Source of the DNA: Desertibacillus haloalkaliphilus | GTDB taxonomy: Bacteria; Bacillota; Bacilli; Bacillales; KJ1-10-99 | Assembly (NCBI RefSeq): GCF_019039105.1 | Contig: NZ_JAHPIV010000003.1 | Location: 1-64,000 of the forward strand | Direction of reading: 5' to 3' | Length of the DNA: 64,000 nucleotides | In this document: piece by piece, positions 11,892-22,611 of the stretch | Numbering within the stretch: position 1 is the stretch's first letter | Layout of the letters: the number at the start of each line of letters is the position of its first letter | Position numbers and translations under genes: made by a program | The notes under the pieces: generated by a model | Databases searched by the model: none | What the model saw: only the letters and a program-made list of their open reading frames with translations | What the model was told of the DNA's origin: nothing

Positions 11892-12236
11892 ATGAAGAAA
11901 GAGTATCGAATTAAAAAGAATGACGATTTTAGTCTTGTTTTTAAGCATGGAACGTCCGTTGCGAATCGCCAGTTTGTTTTATATGTATTGAACAAAAAAG
12001 AGCAAGATCATTTCCGATTAGGTTTGTCAGTCAGTAAAAGGATCGGAAACGCAGTCACGAGAGTTCGCGTGAAACGACTGATTCGAGAAGTTTTTCGAGA
12101 ATTGGAAGATGACATTATTTCTAGTAATGATTATGTTGTGATTGCTAGAAAACCGACAGCTGATATGGACTTTTGGGAAGTGAAGAAAAGTCTTACTCAT
12201 GTTTTTAAACGTGCAAAAGTATATATAAAATCATAG
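11892..12236 (+). CDS. rnpA: Ribonuclease P protein component
   Basis: The protein subunit of RNase P, which removes 5' leaders from tRNA precursors. The 114 residues include [17 protein letters not shown] and the family RNR-type motif in the segment [21 protein letters not shown] start with GAGGTG upstream. The rpmH-rnpA pairing is nearly universal. It matters for this window because its substrates include the tRNA operon at 35.7-36.4 kb, whose leader contains tRNA-like 5' ends. Confidence 0.96.
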   Translation: MKKEYRIKKNDDFSLVFKHGTSVANRQFVLYVLNKKEQDHFRLGLSVSKRIGNAVTRVRVKRLIREVFRELEDDIISSNDYVVIARKPTADMDFWEVKKSLTHVFKRAKVYIKS

Positions 12237-12387
12237 CTGTATAAAATGGTAGCGGTTAACGGTCATTGTTGACATGGACAACCATAACAATATCGGTAAG
12301 GAACATCGTCATATCGGTCAATATACACCTATTGCTTCTTATTTGTATAGTTGATCTTACATTAATCCGAGCAAGGAGGAGTATTTA

Positions 12388-13146
12388 GTGGCAAGGAAGT
12401 TAAGTTTAATTGCAATGCTTATTGGTTTGATGATTGTTTTAACGGGGTGTTTTAACATCGAGGAACCAATTAAAGCAGAGAGTGAAGGGATTTGGGATTC
12501 CTATTTCGTCTATCCGTTATCATGGCTGTTAATTTATTTTGCGGATCTATTTAATGATAACTATGGTTTATCCATTATTGTGATTACGATTCTCCTTCGT
12601 CTGTTAATTTTGCCGTTAATGATCAAGCAGACGAAAAGTGCCAAGGCAATGCAAGATATCCAACCTGAAATGCAGAAACTTAGAGAGAAATATAGTGCAA
12701 AGGATCAAAAAACACAGCAAAAGCTTCAGCAGGAAACGATGGCATTATTCCAGGAGCGTGGAGTCAACCCATTAGCAGGTTGTTTGCCGTTACTTATCCA
12801 AATGCCAATTTTATTAGCATTTTATCACGCCATTATGCGTACTGAAGATATTAATAATCACTCATTTTTATGGTTTGCGCTAGATGCACCAGATCCAATT
12901 ATTCTACCGATTATTGCAGGTATTACGACATTCATTCAGCAAAAGATGATGATGGTTGCAGATAACCCGCAAATGAAAGTACTTCTTTACATTATGCCAG
13001 TCATGATCTTTGTGTTTGCGATGTTCTTCCCTGCAGCACTAACATTATATTGGGTCATTGGTAACTTATTTATGATTGCACAAACGTACTTTATTACTGG
13101 ACCGAAGCGCCAGAAAGACGAAAATGCAGGGGGAGCGAAAAAGTGA
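12388..13146 (+). CDS. spoIIIJ: Membrane insertase YidC1/SpoIIIJ
   Basis: An Oxa1/YidC insertase that places proteins in the membrane and, in Bacillus, is needed for late sporulation. A lipoprotein signal ends in the lipobox LTGC at about residue 21. The first core helix carries the conserved arginine in [11 protein letters not shown]. Further hydrophobic segments follow, and the C-terminal tail is basic. Length 252. Start is GTG after GGAGG. The stop overlaps the jag start by four bases, so the two are translationally coupled. Confidence 0.95.
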   Translation: MARKLSLIAMLIGLMIVLTGCFNIEEPIKAESEGIWDSYFVYPLSWLLIYFADLFNDNYGLSIIVITILLRLLILPLMIKQTKSAKAMQDIQPEMQKLREKYSAKDQKTQQKLQQETMALFQERGVNPLAGCLPLLIQMPILLAFYHAIMRTEDINNHSFLWFALDAPDPIILPIIAGITTFIQQKMMMVADNPQMKVLLYIMPVMIFVFAMFFPAALTLYWVIGNLFMIAQTYFITGPKRQKDENAGGAKK

Positions 13147-13760
13147 AAAAAGTAACTGTATCAGGTAAAACGGTTGAAGAAGCTGTCAGTAAAGGAATTA
13201 GCCAATTAAATACGACAGAAGATCGTGTAGAAGTTACTATCATAGAGAATCCGCAAAAAGGCTTTTTAGGTTTTATCGGGGCAAAGCCTGCGGTTGTTGA
13301 TGTGGTGGTAAGGCCTGATCCGGTTGAGGAAGCTCACTTATTTCTAAAAGATGTTATATCGAATATGGGGTTTTCAGTAGAAGTTACGAAGAGTGAAGAG
13401 AAGGGCCAAGTGTTATTTAGCATTGAGGGTGAGAATATTGGACCTTTAATTGGCAAGCATGGTCATACGTTAGATTCGCTTCAGTATTTGTTAAACTTAG
13501 TTGCCAATCGCTATTCTGATGACTATATTAGGATAACACTTGATGCTGGAAATTACCGAATGAAGCGCAAAGAATCGTTAGAGCAATTAGCACAGCGCTT
13601 GGCAGTAAAGGCGTTGTCAACAAAGAGAGAGGTTCGCCTAGAGCCGATGAATGCACATGAAAGAAAAGTTATTCATCATATATTACAACATAAGAGCGGT
13701 GTGAAAACATACTCAGATGGAGAAGAGCCACAGAGAAGAGTGATCATTGCACCTGCGTAA
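13143..13760 (+). CDS. jag: Jag/KhpB RNA-binding protein
   Basis: A 205-residue protein with three parts: an N-terminal Jag domain ([15 protein letters not shown]...[12 protein letters not shown]), a KH domain with GxxG-type loop [18 protein letters not shown], and a C-terminal R3H domain ([11 protein letters not shown]...RRVIIAPA). Jag/KhpB proteins bind RNA with KhpA and affect cell elongation and division. GTG start overlapping the spoIIIJ stop. A strong terminator follows. Confidence 0.95.
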   Translation: MKKVTVSGKTVEEAVSKGISQLNTTEDRVEVTIIENPQKGFLGFIGAKPAVVDVVVRPDPVEEAHLFLKDVISNMGFSVEVTKSEEKGQVLFSIEGENIGPLIGKHGHTLDSLQYLLNLVANRYSDDYIRITLDAGNYRMKRKESLEQLAQRLAVKALSTKREVRLEPMNAHERKVIHHILQHKSGVKTYSDGEEPQRRVIIAPA

Positions 13761-13784
13761 GTCAATAAATCATCATTTATCAAG

Positions 13785-13823
13785 AGCCTAAGAAGCGATA
13801 AAAGTCGTTTCTTAGGCTTTTTG
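13785..13823 (+). terminator. jag terminator
   Basis: AGCCTAAGAA (13785-13794) pairs with TTCTTAGGCT (about 13810-13819) and is followed by TTTTTG. It ends the rpmH-jag cluster. Confidence 0.85.
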
Positions 13824-13923
13824 TTGTCCAAAGAACGGGGGCGTGCTTTCTTGTAAGGAGGTGAGGCGTTCAGGTCTTTTAGATGATACCTAAACTGTTT
13901 TCTTGAGGGGGGTGAAGACAGGC

Positions 13924-14016
13924 TTGAAGCTGCATCAGGTTGAGGATATTTGGCGGATGGTGCTTCAGTTATTTTTGTGTGCTGTCATTGGACTACTCGC
14001 GTATGTCATAAGATAG
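13924..14016 (+). CDS. Candidate 30-residue membrane microprotein
   Basis: An open frame beginning with TTG encodes MKLHQVEDIWRMVLQ followed by a hydrophobic stretch (LFLCAVIGLLAYVI) and a final arginine. A G-rich ribosome site (GAGGGGGGTG) lies about nine bases upstream. The product would be a single-pass membrane peptide. It sits alone in the 485-bp gap between jag and mnmE. I do not recognise a family. The evidence is the ribosome site plus a clean transmembrane pattern, so this is a candidate only. Confidence 0.35.
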   Translation: MKLHQVEDIWRMVLQLFLCAVIGLLAYVIR

Positions 14017-14073
14017 ATGTTTGAGGGGAGTGGGTCATTTTTGGATGATAGACGAAAGTTGTCGTTTATTGTG

Positions 14074-14091
14074 TTATCCACATGTGGATCG
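14074..14091. promoter_or_regulatory. DnaA box upstream of mnmE
   Basis: A perfect DnaA box TTATCCACA (14074-14082) abuts a reversed partial box TGTGGATCG (14083-14091), giving the palindrome ATCCACATGTGGAT. In B. subtilis DnaA has been reported to bind near mnmE (trmE). The rest of the jag-mnmE gap holds only the candidate microprotein and the mnmE leader. Confidence 0.6.
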
Positions 14092-14245
14092 TTTTTATTC
14101 GTGTTTTTTCGGTTACAATAAAAAAGAAGAGTGTTGATATCTTTTTATGCGATAGAGATTGTGGTATTCTATTGATTTAGGGAAGTTCATCCAATTTAAA
14201 TGGTTTAAATATAGTCAACGTGAACAAAAAAGCGAGGCGAGGCCG

Positions 14246-15625
14246 ATGGAATTAGATACAATAGCAGCGATATCGACTCCAATGGGAGAAGGTGCAATTG
14301 CAATTGTTCGCGTCAGTGGAGAAGACGCCATTGCGATTGCTGATAAACTGTATAAAGGAAAGGAATCGTTAACGAACGTTCCGACACATACGATTCATTA
14401 CGGTTATATTATTGATCCTGAAACAAACGATACAATTGAAGAAGCGATGGTGACTGTATTAAGGGCACCAAAAACATTTACCTGTGAAGATATCGTCGAA
14501 ATCAACTGTCACGGTGGTTTAGTATCCGTTAATCGTGTATTGCAAGTGTTATTAAACCAAGGTGCACGTTTGGCGGAACCAGGGGAATTTACGAAACGAG
14601 CATTTTTAAATGGGAGAATTGATCTCTCACAAGCTGAAGGTGTTATTGACCTGATTCGAGCGAAGACAGACCGTGCAATGAATATTGCGTTAGGACAGGT
14701 TGAAGGACGACTTTCAAAAAAAATTACGAAGCTAAGACAAGCGTTAATTGAAACAGTCGCTCATGTTGAGGTCAATATTGATTATCCAGAGTATGATGAC
14801 GTTGAAATGATGACACACGACGTATTAAAGGAAAAAGCTCTTTATGTTCGTGATGAAATTGATAAGTTGCTGACAACCGCCGAACAGGGGAAAATTTTAC
14901 GTGAAGGGTTAGCAACGGTCATTATCGGTAGGCCTAATGTCGGTAAATCATCGTTATTAAATAGCTTAGTTCATGAAAATAAAGCGATTGTAACCGATGT
15001 TCCAGGGACAACGCGTGATGTGATTGAGGAATATGTTAATGTCCGTGGCGTGCCACTTCGTTTAATTGATACGGCTGGAATTCGAGAGACCGAGGACATT
15101 GTTGAGAGAATTGGTGTCGAACGTTCTAGACAAGTTTTAAAAGAGGCAGAGTTAATATTACTCGTGTTAAATTATGGTGAGGAATTGTCTCCGGAAGATG
15201 AGGCATTATTTGAAGCGATTGAAGGCATGGATGCGATTGTGATTGTAAACAAAGTCGATGTGGACCAAAAAATTGATCTCGACCGTGTAAAACAATTAGC
15301 TGACGAGCGCCCGGTTATTACAACTTCTATGGTTAAAGATGAAGGTATTGATGACCTAGAAGAGGCGATCAAACAGTTATTTTTTGCTGGTAATATTGAT
15401 GCCGGTGATATTACCTATGTATCAAATTCCCGTCATATTGCGTTGCTAAACCAGGCCAAGCGATCGGTCAATGATGCACTTGAAGCAATTGAGCTCGATG
15501 TACCGATTGATATGGTTCAAATCGATGTGACGCGCGCGTGGGAATTACTAGGTGAGATTATCGGTGATGCGATGCATGAGAGTCTTATTGACCAGTTGTT
15601 CTCACAATTTTGTCTAGGGAAATAA
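14246..15625 (+). CDS. mnmE: tRNA modification GTPase MnmE
   Basis: Works with MnmG to install the carboxymethylaminomethyl group on wobble U34 of certain tRNAs. It has an N-terminal folate-binding region, a G domain with P-loop [13 protein letters not shown] and NKVD motifs, and the C-terminal CLGK whose cysteine is conserved. The frame is open 29 codons further upstream, but ATG 14246 has GAGGC-type spacing and gives 459 residues, the usual MnmE length. mnmG follows after 46 bp. Confidence 0.96.
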   Translation: MELDTIAAISTPMGEGAIAIVRVSGEDAIAIADKLYKGKESLTNVPTHTIHYGYIIDPETNDTIEEAMVTVLRAPKTFTCEDIVEINCHGGLVSVNRVLQVLLNQGARLAEPGEFTKRAFLNGRIDLSQAEGVIDLIRAKTDRAMNIALGQVEGRLSKKITKLRQALIETVAHVEVNIDYPEYDDVEMMTHDVLKEKALYVRDEIDKLLTTAEQGKILREGLATVIIGRPNVGKSSLLNSLVHENKAIVTDVPGTTRDVIEEYVNVRGVPLRLIDTAGIRETEDIVERIGVERSRQVLKEAELILLVLNYGEELSPEDEALFEAIEGMDAIVIVNKVDVDQKIDLDRVKQLADERPVITTSMVKDEGIDDLEEAIKQLFFAGNIDAGDITYVSNSRHIALLNQAKRSVNDALEAIELDVPIDMVQIDVTRAWELLGEIIGDAMHESLIDQLFSQFCLGK

Positions 15626-15671
15626 CGAAACATATATCTAATAATGAACGAGTATAAAGGAGGAAGAACGT

Positions 15672-17558
15672 GTGGAATACCAGGGCGGTGAATTTGATGT
15701 AATAGTCATTGGGGCAGGACATGCTGGTGTAGAAGCTGGCTTAGCTGCTGCTCGAATGGGTGCCAATACACTAATGTTAACGTTGAACCTTGATGCTGTT
15801 GCATATATGCCATGTAACCCATCTGTAGGTGGACCGGCAAAGGGGATTGTTGTGCGTGAAATTGATGCTTTAGGTGGTGAGATGGCACGAAACATTGATA
15901 AAACTCATATTCAAATGAGAATGTTGAATACAGGGAAAGGACCAGCTGTCCGCGCGTTACGTGCACAAGCGGATAAATTTTTGTATCAGCATGAAATGAA
16001 GAAAACAATTGAAGCTGAAGACAACTTATTGTTACGCCAGGGAATGGTTGAGAAATTAATCATTGAAGATGGCGAGTGTAAAGGGGTCATCACTAATACT
16101 GGTGCTGCTTATAAGAGTAAAGCAGTTATCGTGACGACAGGGACGTACTTACGTGGCAAAATCATTATTGGTGATCTTGCTTATGAAAGTGGACCCAATA
16201 ATATGCAGCCATCTGTTAACTTATCTTATCACTTGAAAGAGCTTGGTTTTGAAATGGTTCGGTTTAAAACAGGGACTCCGCCACGAGTAAATGGTAGCAC
16301 GATCGATTACGATCAAACAGAAATTCAACCAGGTGATGATGTTCCTCGTGCGTTTTCGTATGAAACAACGAAATATATTACCGACCAACTACCGTGTTGG
16401 TTAACGTATACAAGTGAGGAGACGCATCAAATTATTAATAATAATTTAAGTCGATCACCAATGTACTCAGGAATGATTGAAGGAACAGGACCGCGTTATT
16501 GTCCTTCGATTGAAGACAAGGTGGTTCGCTTTAATGATAAACCACGTCATCAAATTTTCTTAGAGCCAGAAGGAAGAAATACAGAAGAAGTATATGTCCA
16601 AGGGTTGTCAACGAGCTTGCCGGAAGATGTACAGTTGAATCTTATAAAAACTGTACCTGGATTAGAAAACGCTCGGATGATGCGCCCTGGTTATGCGATT
16701 GAATATGACTCAATAGTACCGACGCAGCTGTGGCCAACACTTGAAACAAAGAATATTCCAGGCTTATTCACAGCAGGTCAAATTAATGGTACTTCTGGTT
16801 ATGAAGAAGCAGCTGGACAAGGGTTAATGGCCGGTATTAACGCTGCTCGTAAAGTTCAAGACAAACAAGGGTTAATTTTGGACCGGTCAGATGCGTATAT
16901 CGGTGTGTTAATTGATGATTTGGTCACAAAAGGAACGAATGAGCCTTATCGATTATTAACGTCGCGTGCAGAATATCGACTTCTTTTACGCCATGATAAT
17001 GCTGACCTTCGTCTGACGGAAATTGGCTATCAAACGGGGTTAATTAAAGACGATCGTTACCAGCGTTTCACCGAGAAAAAAGCATTAATCGATAATGAGA
17101 AGGAACGCTTGAAACAGCTCATCATCAAGCCAACTGGAGATGTCCAACAAATGCTTGAAGAAGCAGGGTCATCAAAATTAAATGATGCGGTGAAAGCTTC
17201 ACATTTGTTAAAGCGTCCTGAGCTGACGTATGCAGATGTTGCTAAATTTGTACCTGTAAATGAAGATATTAATGATGATGTAGCCGAGCAGGTAGAAATT
17301 CAAATTAAATATGAAGGATATATTGAAAAGCAGCTTCAACAAGTTGAGCGAGCAAAGAAAATGGAGAATAAAAAGATCCCTGTCGATCTTGATTATTTTG
17401 CGATTTCTGGAATTGCCACTGAGGCAAAACAAAAATTAAGTGAAGTTCGTCCATTATCAGTCGCACAAGCTTCTCGTGTGTCAGGGGTTAATCCTTCTGA
17501 TATATCAATTTTACTCGTGTACTTAGAACAAGGGAAATTGGCGAGAGTTGGCGATTAA
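15672..17558 (+). CDS. mnmG: tRNA uridine modification enzyme MnmG (GidA)
   Basis: The FAD-dependent partner of MnmE. The FAD-binding motif [19 protein letters not shown] is near the N-terminus. The GidA signatures [11 protein letters not shown] and [16 protein letters not shown] are present, and conserved cysteines occur in the MPCNPSVGG segment. Length 628 matches the family. GTG start with AAAGGAGG upstream. Followed after about 20 bp by rsmG, forming the mnmE-mnmG-rsmG group. Confidence 0.97.
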   Translation: MEYQGGEFDVIVIGAGHAGVEAGLAAARMGANTLMLTLNLDAVAYMPCNPSVGGPAKGIVVREIDALGGEMARNIDKTHIQMRMLNTGKGPAVRALRAQADKFLYQHEMKKTIEAEDNLLLRQGMVEKLIIEDGECKGVITNTGAAYKSKAVIVTTGTYLRGKIIIGDLAYESGPNNMQPSVNLSYHLKELGFEMVRFKTGTPPRVNGSTIDYDQTEIQPGDDVPRAFSYETTKYITDQLPCWLTYTSEETHQIINNNLSRSPMYSGMIEGTGPRYCPSIEDKVVRFNDKPRHQIFLEPEGRNTEEVYVQGLSTSLPEDVQLNLIKTVPGLENARMMRPGYAIEYDSIVPTQLWPTLETKNIPGLFTAGQINGTSGYEEAAGQGLMAGINAARKVQDKQGLILDRSDAYIGVLIDDLVTKGTNEPYRLLTSRAEYRLLLRHDNADLRLTEIGYQTGLIKDDRYQRFTEKKALIDNEKERLKQLIIKPTGDVQQMLEEAGSSKLNDAVKASHLLKRPELTYADVAKFVPVNEDINDDVAEQVEIQIKYEGYIEKQLQQVERAKKMENKKIPVDLDYFAISGIATEAKQKLSEVRPLSVAQASRVSGVNPSDISILLVYLEQGKLARVGD

Positions 17559-17582
17559 AAACAATGACAATGGAGGCCGATG

Positions 17583-18302
17583 ATGAGTAAACAACAATTT
17601 ACGACGCTGTTAGAAGAAAAGGGGATCTCCCTTTCTTCTTTTCAGTTAGAACAATTTGAACGTTATTACCAACTGCTCGTTGAATGGAATAATAAAATGA
17701 ATTTAACTGCAATTACTGATGAAGATGAGGTCTATCTCAAACATTTTTATGATTCAATTTCAGCAGCATTTTACTACGATCACATGAATGAACCTTTGAA
17801 AGTAGTTGATGTTGGTGCTGGAGCTGGTTTTCCGAGCATTCCCTTAAAAATTTGTTTTCCGCAATTAAACGTAAGTATCGTCGATTCTCTAAAAAAACGG
17901 ATTGGTTTTTTAGAACATTTGGCAGCTGAACTTGAACTTACGAATTGTTCGTTTTACCATGACCGAGCTGAAACATTTGCTCAAAATAAAAAGCATCGTG
18001 AGTCCTATGATTTAGTCATTGCTCGTGCTGTTGCACGAATGCCGGTACTTACTGAATTGTGTTTACCACTTGCGAAGGTTGATGGTGATCTTTTAGCAAT
18101 GAAGGGTGCAGATGCAACGGAAGAGTTGAAAGAAGCAACACGTGCGATAGGTTTATTAGGCGGAGAGGTAATTGGAGACAACCAATTCAAGTTGCCGATT
18201 GAGGAGAGTGAGCGACACATTATCCTCATTCATAAAAACGAAAAAACTCCAAAGAAATATCCGAGAAAGCCTGGTACACCAAATAAGCAGCCATTATTGT
18301 AA
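17583..18302 (+). CDS. rsmG: 16S rRNA G527 methyltransferase RsmG
   Basis: Adds the N7-methyl group to G527 of 16S rRNA using SAM. The Rossmann motif [17 protein letters not shown] lies near residue 75, with [13 protein letters not shown] next, and the C-terminal [12 protein letters not shown] is typical of the family. Two ATG codons are adjacent (17580 and 17583); the second has six bases from GGAGG and is chosen. A parS site starts directly after the stop codon. Confidence 0.95.
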   Translation: MSKQQFTTLLEEKGISLSSFQLEQFERYYQLLVEWNNKMNLTAITDEDEVYLKHFYDSISAAFYYDHMNEPLKVVDVGAGAGFPSIPLKICFPQLNVSIVDSLKKRIGFLEHLAAELELTNCSFYHDRAETFAQNKKHRESYDLVIARAVARMPVLTELCLPLAKVDGDLLAMKGADATEELKEATRAIGLLGGEVIGDNQFKLPIEESERHIILIHKNEKTPKKYPRKPGTPNKQPLL

Positions 18303-18318
18303 TGTTTCACGTGGAACA
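18303..18318 (-). other. parS site
   Basis: The minus strand reads TGTTCCACGTGAAACA, a full match to the consensus TGTTNCACGTGAAACA. It lies between rsmG and noc and is a loading site for ParB (Spo0J). Confidence 0.93.
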
Positions 18319-18390
18319 AAATTTTCTTGACTTTGCTACCTAAACAAAATATAAAAGACATAGAGAAAAAAGCAGGAAAAGGTCGCTGTT

Positions 18391-19278
18391 ATGGCGAATA
18401 TTGTAGGTGGCAGTTTTCAAAAGGTGGTGTCAGGCATGAAGCAACCGTTTTCACGACTATTTGGCTTCGGGGAAAAAGGTGAGAATGATGAAGTGGACAA
18501 TAGTGAAAACGAAGAAGTGAAGCAGATTTCGGTTAAGGATATTGTACCGAACCGATTTCAGCCACGCACCGTATTTGATGAGGAACGGATTGATGAATTG
18601 GCCCAGACGATAAAAACACATGGTGTCATTCAGCCAATCGTAGTACGTGAGCGTGAGGGGAAATTTGAATTAATTGCAGGGGAACGTCGCTGGAGGGCCG
18701 TTTCACGATTGGGCTGGGACAAGGTTCCAGCAATAATAAAAGAATTTAATGATTCGCAAACCGCTTCAATTGCTTTAATTGAAAACCTTCAACGTGAAGG
18801 GTTAACAGCAATCGAAGAGGCTGTTGCTTATGCAAAACTAATTGAAATTCACGGACTAACGCAAGAAAGCTTGGCACAACGTCTAGGAAAAGGCCAATCA
18901 ACAATTGCTAATAAATTACGATTATTGCATTTGCCAGAAGCGGTACAAGAAGCAATACTAGAGCGAACAATATCTGAACGCCATGCACGGGCATTAATTT
19001 CATTAAAAGAAGAGAAAAGCCAAGAGCGATTATTAAAGGAAATCATCGAAAGCAATTTAAATGTTAAGCAAACTGAGGAACGAGTTAAGAAATTACTACA
19101 AGGTACAACGCCAAAAAAGAAACCGAAAATTAAATCGTACTCAAAAGATACACGAATAGCGATGAATACAATTCGACAATCGGTTGATATGGTCGCAAAA
19201 AGTGGCCTTTCCATTGATACAGATGAAGAAGAGAATGAGGAATTCTATCAATTTACGATTCGGATTCCTAAGAAATAG
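18391..19278 (+). CDS. noc: Nucleoid occlusion protein Noc
   Basis: A ParB-family protein that binds its own sites and blocks division over the nucleoid. The N-terminus (about residues 8-27) contains [18 protein letters not shown], an amphipathic membrane-targeting segment typical of Noc. The CTP-binding motif GERRWRA is near residue 108, and the helix-turn-helix [20 protein letters not shown] follows. Length 295. It is a paralogue of spo0J two genes away. I found no clear Noc-binding site (ATTTCCCGGGAAAT) in this window. Confidence 0.95.
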   Translation: MANIVGGSFQKVVSGMKQPFSRLFGFGEKGENDEVDNSENEEVKQISVKDIVPNRFQPRTVFDEERIDELAQTIKTHGVIQPIVVREREGKFELIAGERRWRAVSRLGWDKVPAIIKEFNDSQTASIALIENLQREGLTAIEEAVAYAKLIEIHGLTQESLAQRLGKGQSTIANKLRLLHLPEAVQEAILERTISERHARALISLKEEKSQERLLKEIIESNLNVKQTEERVKKLLQGTTPKKKPKIKSYSKDTRIAMNTIRQSVDMVAKSGLSIDTDEEENEEFYQFTIRIPKK

Positions 19279-19338
19279 TCTTGCCATTGCAATCATAGAT
19301 TCATAGACCATAATGATTACTAGCAAATAAATAACATG

Positions 19339-19370
19339 AAAAAACGACTCGATCAGTTGAGTCGTTTTTC
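19339..19370 (+). terminator. noc terminator
   Basis: AAAACGACTC (19341-19350) pairs with GAGTCGTTTT (19359-19368), flanked by A and T runs, so it may work both ways. Confidence 0.85.
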
Positions 19371-19582
19371 TTATTGTAGTCATAAAAGGTAGGGAAGGGT
19401 TTCTGAAAATAGCAAATGATTCTGTTTCTCCATGGCGATCTATGAGAAATTGGTCCAACGACCTATTCACTAAATAATGTATAAAATAGTGAGATTTTTC
19501 TATTAAAATGAAAAACGCTATCGATTTCATGATAGAATAAAATCAAAGAAGAGAGAAGTTGAGATGGAAGGCAGGTGGCACG

Positions 19583-20344
19583 ATGGGCAAGATCATGGCA
19601 GTTGCAAACCAAAAGGGTGGTGTCGGTAAGACGACAACTGCAGTTAATCTTAGTGCTTGTTTAGCGTACATAGGTAAAAGAGTTTTAGTTGTTGATATAG
19701 ACCCGCAAGGAAATGCAACGAGTGGTGTGGGAATTGAAAAAGGTGATGTCGACCAATGTATCTATGATATTCTTGTTGAAGATGCAGAGCCAAGTGAGGT
19801 CATACGTGAGACGACGGTAGAAAACCTTTCTATCATCCCATCGACAATCCAACTATCAGGTGCTGAAATTGAATTAGTTCCTACAATTTCAAGAGAGGTA
19901 CGACTAAAACGGGCACTTTCAAAAGTCGAAAGTGAGTTCGATTATATTATTATTGATTGTCCACCTTCACTTGGATTGCTAACAATTAATTCTTTAACAG
20001 CTGCTGACTCCGTGTTGATTCCAGTACAGTGTGAATATTATGCACTCGAAGGATTAAGTCAACTTTTAAATACGGTTCGACTTGTACAGAAACACTTGAA
20101 CACTGACCTAACGATTGAAGGTGTGTTGCTAACGATGTTAGATGCACGTACGAACTTAGGTATTCAAGTGATAGAAGAAGTGAAGATGTACTTTCGTGAT
20201 AAAGTTTTTCAAACGGTTATACCTCGTAATGTGCGACTCGGTGAAGCACCGAGTCACGGCGAACCGATTATTATTTATGATCCGAAATCAAAGGGTGCCC
20301 AAGTGTACCTAGAATTAGCAAAGGAAGTGGTCGACGGTGGCTAA
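19583..20344 (+). CDS. soj: Chromosome partition ATPase Soj (ParA)
   Basis: A deviant-Walker ParA ATPase that with Spo0J directs origin segregation and regulates DnaA. The motif KGGVGKTTTAVNL is at about residues 10-22, with VVDIDPQGNAT and CPPSLGLLTINSL following. The reading frame extends eight codons upstream, but ATG 19583 with AGGTGG upstream gives 253 residues, matching B. subtilis Soj as I recall it. It overlaps spo0J by eight bases. Confidence 0.96.
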   Translation: MGKIMAVANQKGGVGKTTTAVNLSACLAYIGKRVLVVDIDPQGNATSGVGIEKGDVDQCIYDILVEDAEPSEVIRETTVENLSIIPSTIQLSGAEIELVPTISREVRLKRALSKVESEFDYIIIDCPPSLGLLTINSLTAADSVLIPVQCEYYALEGLSQLLNTVRLVQKHLNTDLTIEGVLLTMLDARTNLGIQVIEEVKMYFRDKVFQTVIPRNVRLGEAPSHGEPIIIYDPKSKGAQVYLELAKEVVDGG

Positions 20345-21200
20345 AGGTTTAGGGAAAGGGATTCAGGCGTTTTTTCCAGATGCAGGTGAAGAGAACGAAG
20401 AATCTGTTAAAGAGGTGAGCATCAAAGAATTACGACCCAACCCATACCAACCAAGAAAAACATTCTCTGACGAATCAATTGATGAGTTAAAGCAGTCAAT
20501 TATTAATCATGGGATCTTGCAACCGTTAATCGTCCGTAAAAGCATTAAAGGGTATGAAATCGTTGTTGGTGAGCGTCGCTATCGCGCAGCAACTGAAGCT
20601 GGTTTAACGAAAGTTCCAGTTGTTGTTCGGGAACTGTCTGAAGATAAAATGATGGAGTTAGCATTGATTGAAAACCTTCAACGTGAGGACTTGAACCCAC
20701 TGGAAGAAGCGAGTGCTTATGAAAAATTGATGAAGCATTTAAATCTCACTCAAGAGCAGTTGGCAAAACGATTAGGCGTAAGTCGGCCACATATTGCAAA
20801 TCATTTACGTTTGCTTCAACTTCCTGAAGTTGTACAGGAATTCATTGCTGATGGTGAGTTATCGATGGGGCATGGGCGAGCGCTTCTAGGGTTAAAGGAT
20901 AAGGAAAAACTCCCCGCTATACTTGAAAAAGTGATGAAAGAGAAGTTGAGTGTACGAGAGCTTGAGCAATTGATACAGAGAGTGAATGAAAATGTTTCAC
21001 GTGAAACAAAAGATAAAAAAGCAGAGCCTTCCATTTTTATTAAGGAGAAGGAAGCTTATCTACGTGAACGGTTAGGTACATCTGTTGCGATAAAGAAAGG
21101 GAAGAAAAAAGGGAAAATAGAAATCGAATTCTTTTCAGAAGATGATTTAGAACGAATTTTACTTTTGTTTGAAGAAGAACAAGGGAACATCGGTTCATAG
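20337..21200 (+). CDS. spo0J: Chromosome partition protein Spo0J (ParB)
   Basis: The CTP-dependent clamp that loads at parS and spreads to organise the origin. The CTP-binding motif GERRYRA is near residue 80, ENLQREDLNPLEEA follows, and the helix-turn-helix NLTQEQLAKRLGVSRPHIAN is central. A C-terminal dimerisation region ends the 287-residue protein. GTG start inside the end of soj. A perfect parS is embedded in the coding sequence at 20993-21008, as in B. subtilis. Confidence 0.97.
   Translation: MAKGLGKGIQAFFPDAGEENEESVKEVSIKELRPNPYQPRKTFSDESIDELKQSIINHGILQPLIVRKSIKGYEIVVGERRYRAATEAGLTKVPVVVRELSEDKMMELALIENLQREDLNPLEEASAYEKLMKHLNLTQEQLAKRLGVSRPHIANHLRLLQLPEVVQEFIADGELSMGHGRALLGLKDKEKLPAILEKVMKEKLSVRELEQLIQRVNENVSRETKDKKAEPSIFIKEKEAYLRERLGTSVAIKKGKKKGKIEIEFFSEDDLERILLLFEEEQGNIGS
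20993..21008. other. parS site inside spo0J
   Basis: TGTTTCACGTGAAACA is a perfect 16-nt palindromic parS within the spo0J reading frame. Confidence 0.95.
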
Positions 21201-21273
21201 CTGAGGATTCCAGGACCTCTCCCCCTTCTTAGAAGACGACTCTAGTAAATCAGGAATTAAGGAATGACCTGTA

Positions 21274-21311
21274 AGCTTTCGCCAATGGCCATTGGCGAAA
21301 GCTCTATTTTT
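21274..21311 (+). terminator. spo0J terminator (30-nt perfect palindrome)
   Basis: Arms AGCTTTCGCCAATGG and CCATTGGCGAAAGCT are perfectly complementary with no loop bases left over (21274-21303), followed by CTATTTTT. A second small inverted repeat (GTTAAGAAG / CTTCTTAAC) follows before the next gene. Confidence 0.75.
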
Positions 21312-21427
21312 GCGTAGGCAGTTAAGAAGCAAATGACTTCTTAACCATTGTTTCAATGGTTATACTAAAGATAGTTCATTAACTAATTGATTGATAGTGT
21401 TCTAAAAAGATAATTTTTAAAAGGATC

Positions 21428-22600
21428 GTGATCATTGTGAGTAACTATATTTATTTTGACCATGCAGCATCATCGTTTCCTAAGCCAGAGGCAGTTGTAG
21501 AGGCTGTTTCAACAGCACTAATGGAATATAGCGCAAACCCTGGCCGAGGTGGACACCAACTAGCAGTGAGAGCTGCAGATGTTATCTATCAAACACGATT
21601 GAAGTTAGCCAAAATGTTTCATTTGAAAAATCCACGAAATGTGCTTTTTTACCAAAATGCAACAGTTGCATTAAACCAAGCGATTAAAGGGATGAAGCTT
21701 GAGCGTGGCGACCACATCATTACAACGACATATGAACATAATTCTGTTCGACGTCCGCTTGAATTTTTACAACGAGAAAAGGGGATTACGATCACTTATT
21801 TACCGCCTAATGAAGATGGAGATATTACTGCAACAAGATTGCGAGGTGCAGTGACAGAGAAAACTCGTGCGGTTGTTGTTAGTCATGGTTCAAATGTGAC
21901 AGGAGCGATTACCCCGTTAGAAGAGATTAGTGAAGTAACGAAAGAGCATCAGTTAACGTTTATTGTCGATGCTTCACAAACAGCTGGTGTTCTACCGATA
22001 AACATGGAAGAGCTGGCCATTGATATGCTCGCGTTTCCTGGACACAAAGGGTTACTTGGCCCACAAGGAACTGGAGCACTTTTAATTCAAGATGATGTTG
22101 AGTTACTACCGCTTGTTCATGGTGGGACAGGCAGTCACTCAGAAGTGATTGATCAACCGCTAGAACGACCACAACGGTATGAAAGTGGGACATTAAACAC
22201 ACCTGGTATTGCTGGTTTATCTGCAGGGATTGATGAAGTGAATAGCATAGGGCTAGATGAAATTTTTGCCCATGAATTGAGCTTAACATACCAGTGCATC
22301 GACGGGCTTGAGCAGATCGCAAGTGTGCGTGTCTTTGGACCAAATCGCGATCAAAAACGACTAGCCGTGATCCCATTTGTAATTGAGGGTGTCGATGTCC
22401 ATGAGGTAGCGACTATTTTGGACCAACATTATCAAGTTGCTGTTCGAGCCGGGCTACATTGCTCACCGATTGCACATGAAACAGTAGGGACAATTGATGG
22501 GGGAACATTACGTGTTAGCTTTGGCCATTCAAATACGAGTGCAGAAGTTGAAACATTTATACAATCGATAAAAGAGATCACAGAAGGTTTACTGGGATAG
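21428..22600 (+). CDS. Cysteine desulfurase-like class V aminotransferase
   Basis: A PLP enzyme of the NifS/Csd type that would release sulfur from cysteine. YFDHAASSFPKP opens the protein, the PLP lysine is in FPGHKGLLGPQGTG, and the candidate catalytic cysteine is in GLHCSPIAH near residue 345. Length is about 390. It belongs to the short class V subgroup often found alone rather than with an isc or suf cluster. The start is uncertain: GTG 21428 or GTG 21437, neither with ideal spacing. DUF554 follows after 11 bp, so the pair is probably an operon. Confidence 0.85.
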   Translation: MIIVSNYIYFDHAASSFPKPEAVVEAVSTALMEYSANPGRGGHQLAVRAADVIYQTRLKLAKMFHLKNPRNVLFYQNATVALNQAIKGMKLERGDHIITTTYEHNSVRRPLEFLQREKGITITYLPPNEDGDITATRLRGAVTEKTRAVVVSHGSNVTGAITPLEEISEVTKEHQLTFIVDASQTAGVLPINMEELAIDMLAFPGHKGLLGPQGTGALLIQDDVELLPLVHGGTGSHSEVIDQPLERPQRYESGTLNTPGIAGLSAGIDEVNSIGLDEIFAHELSLTYQCIDGLEQIASVRVFGPNRDQKRLAVIPFVIEGVDVHEVATILDQHYQVAVRAGLHCSPIAHETVGTIDGGTLRVSFGHSNTSAEVETFIQSIKEITEGLLG

Positions 22601-22611
22601 GAGTTAAACAT

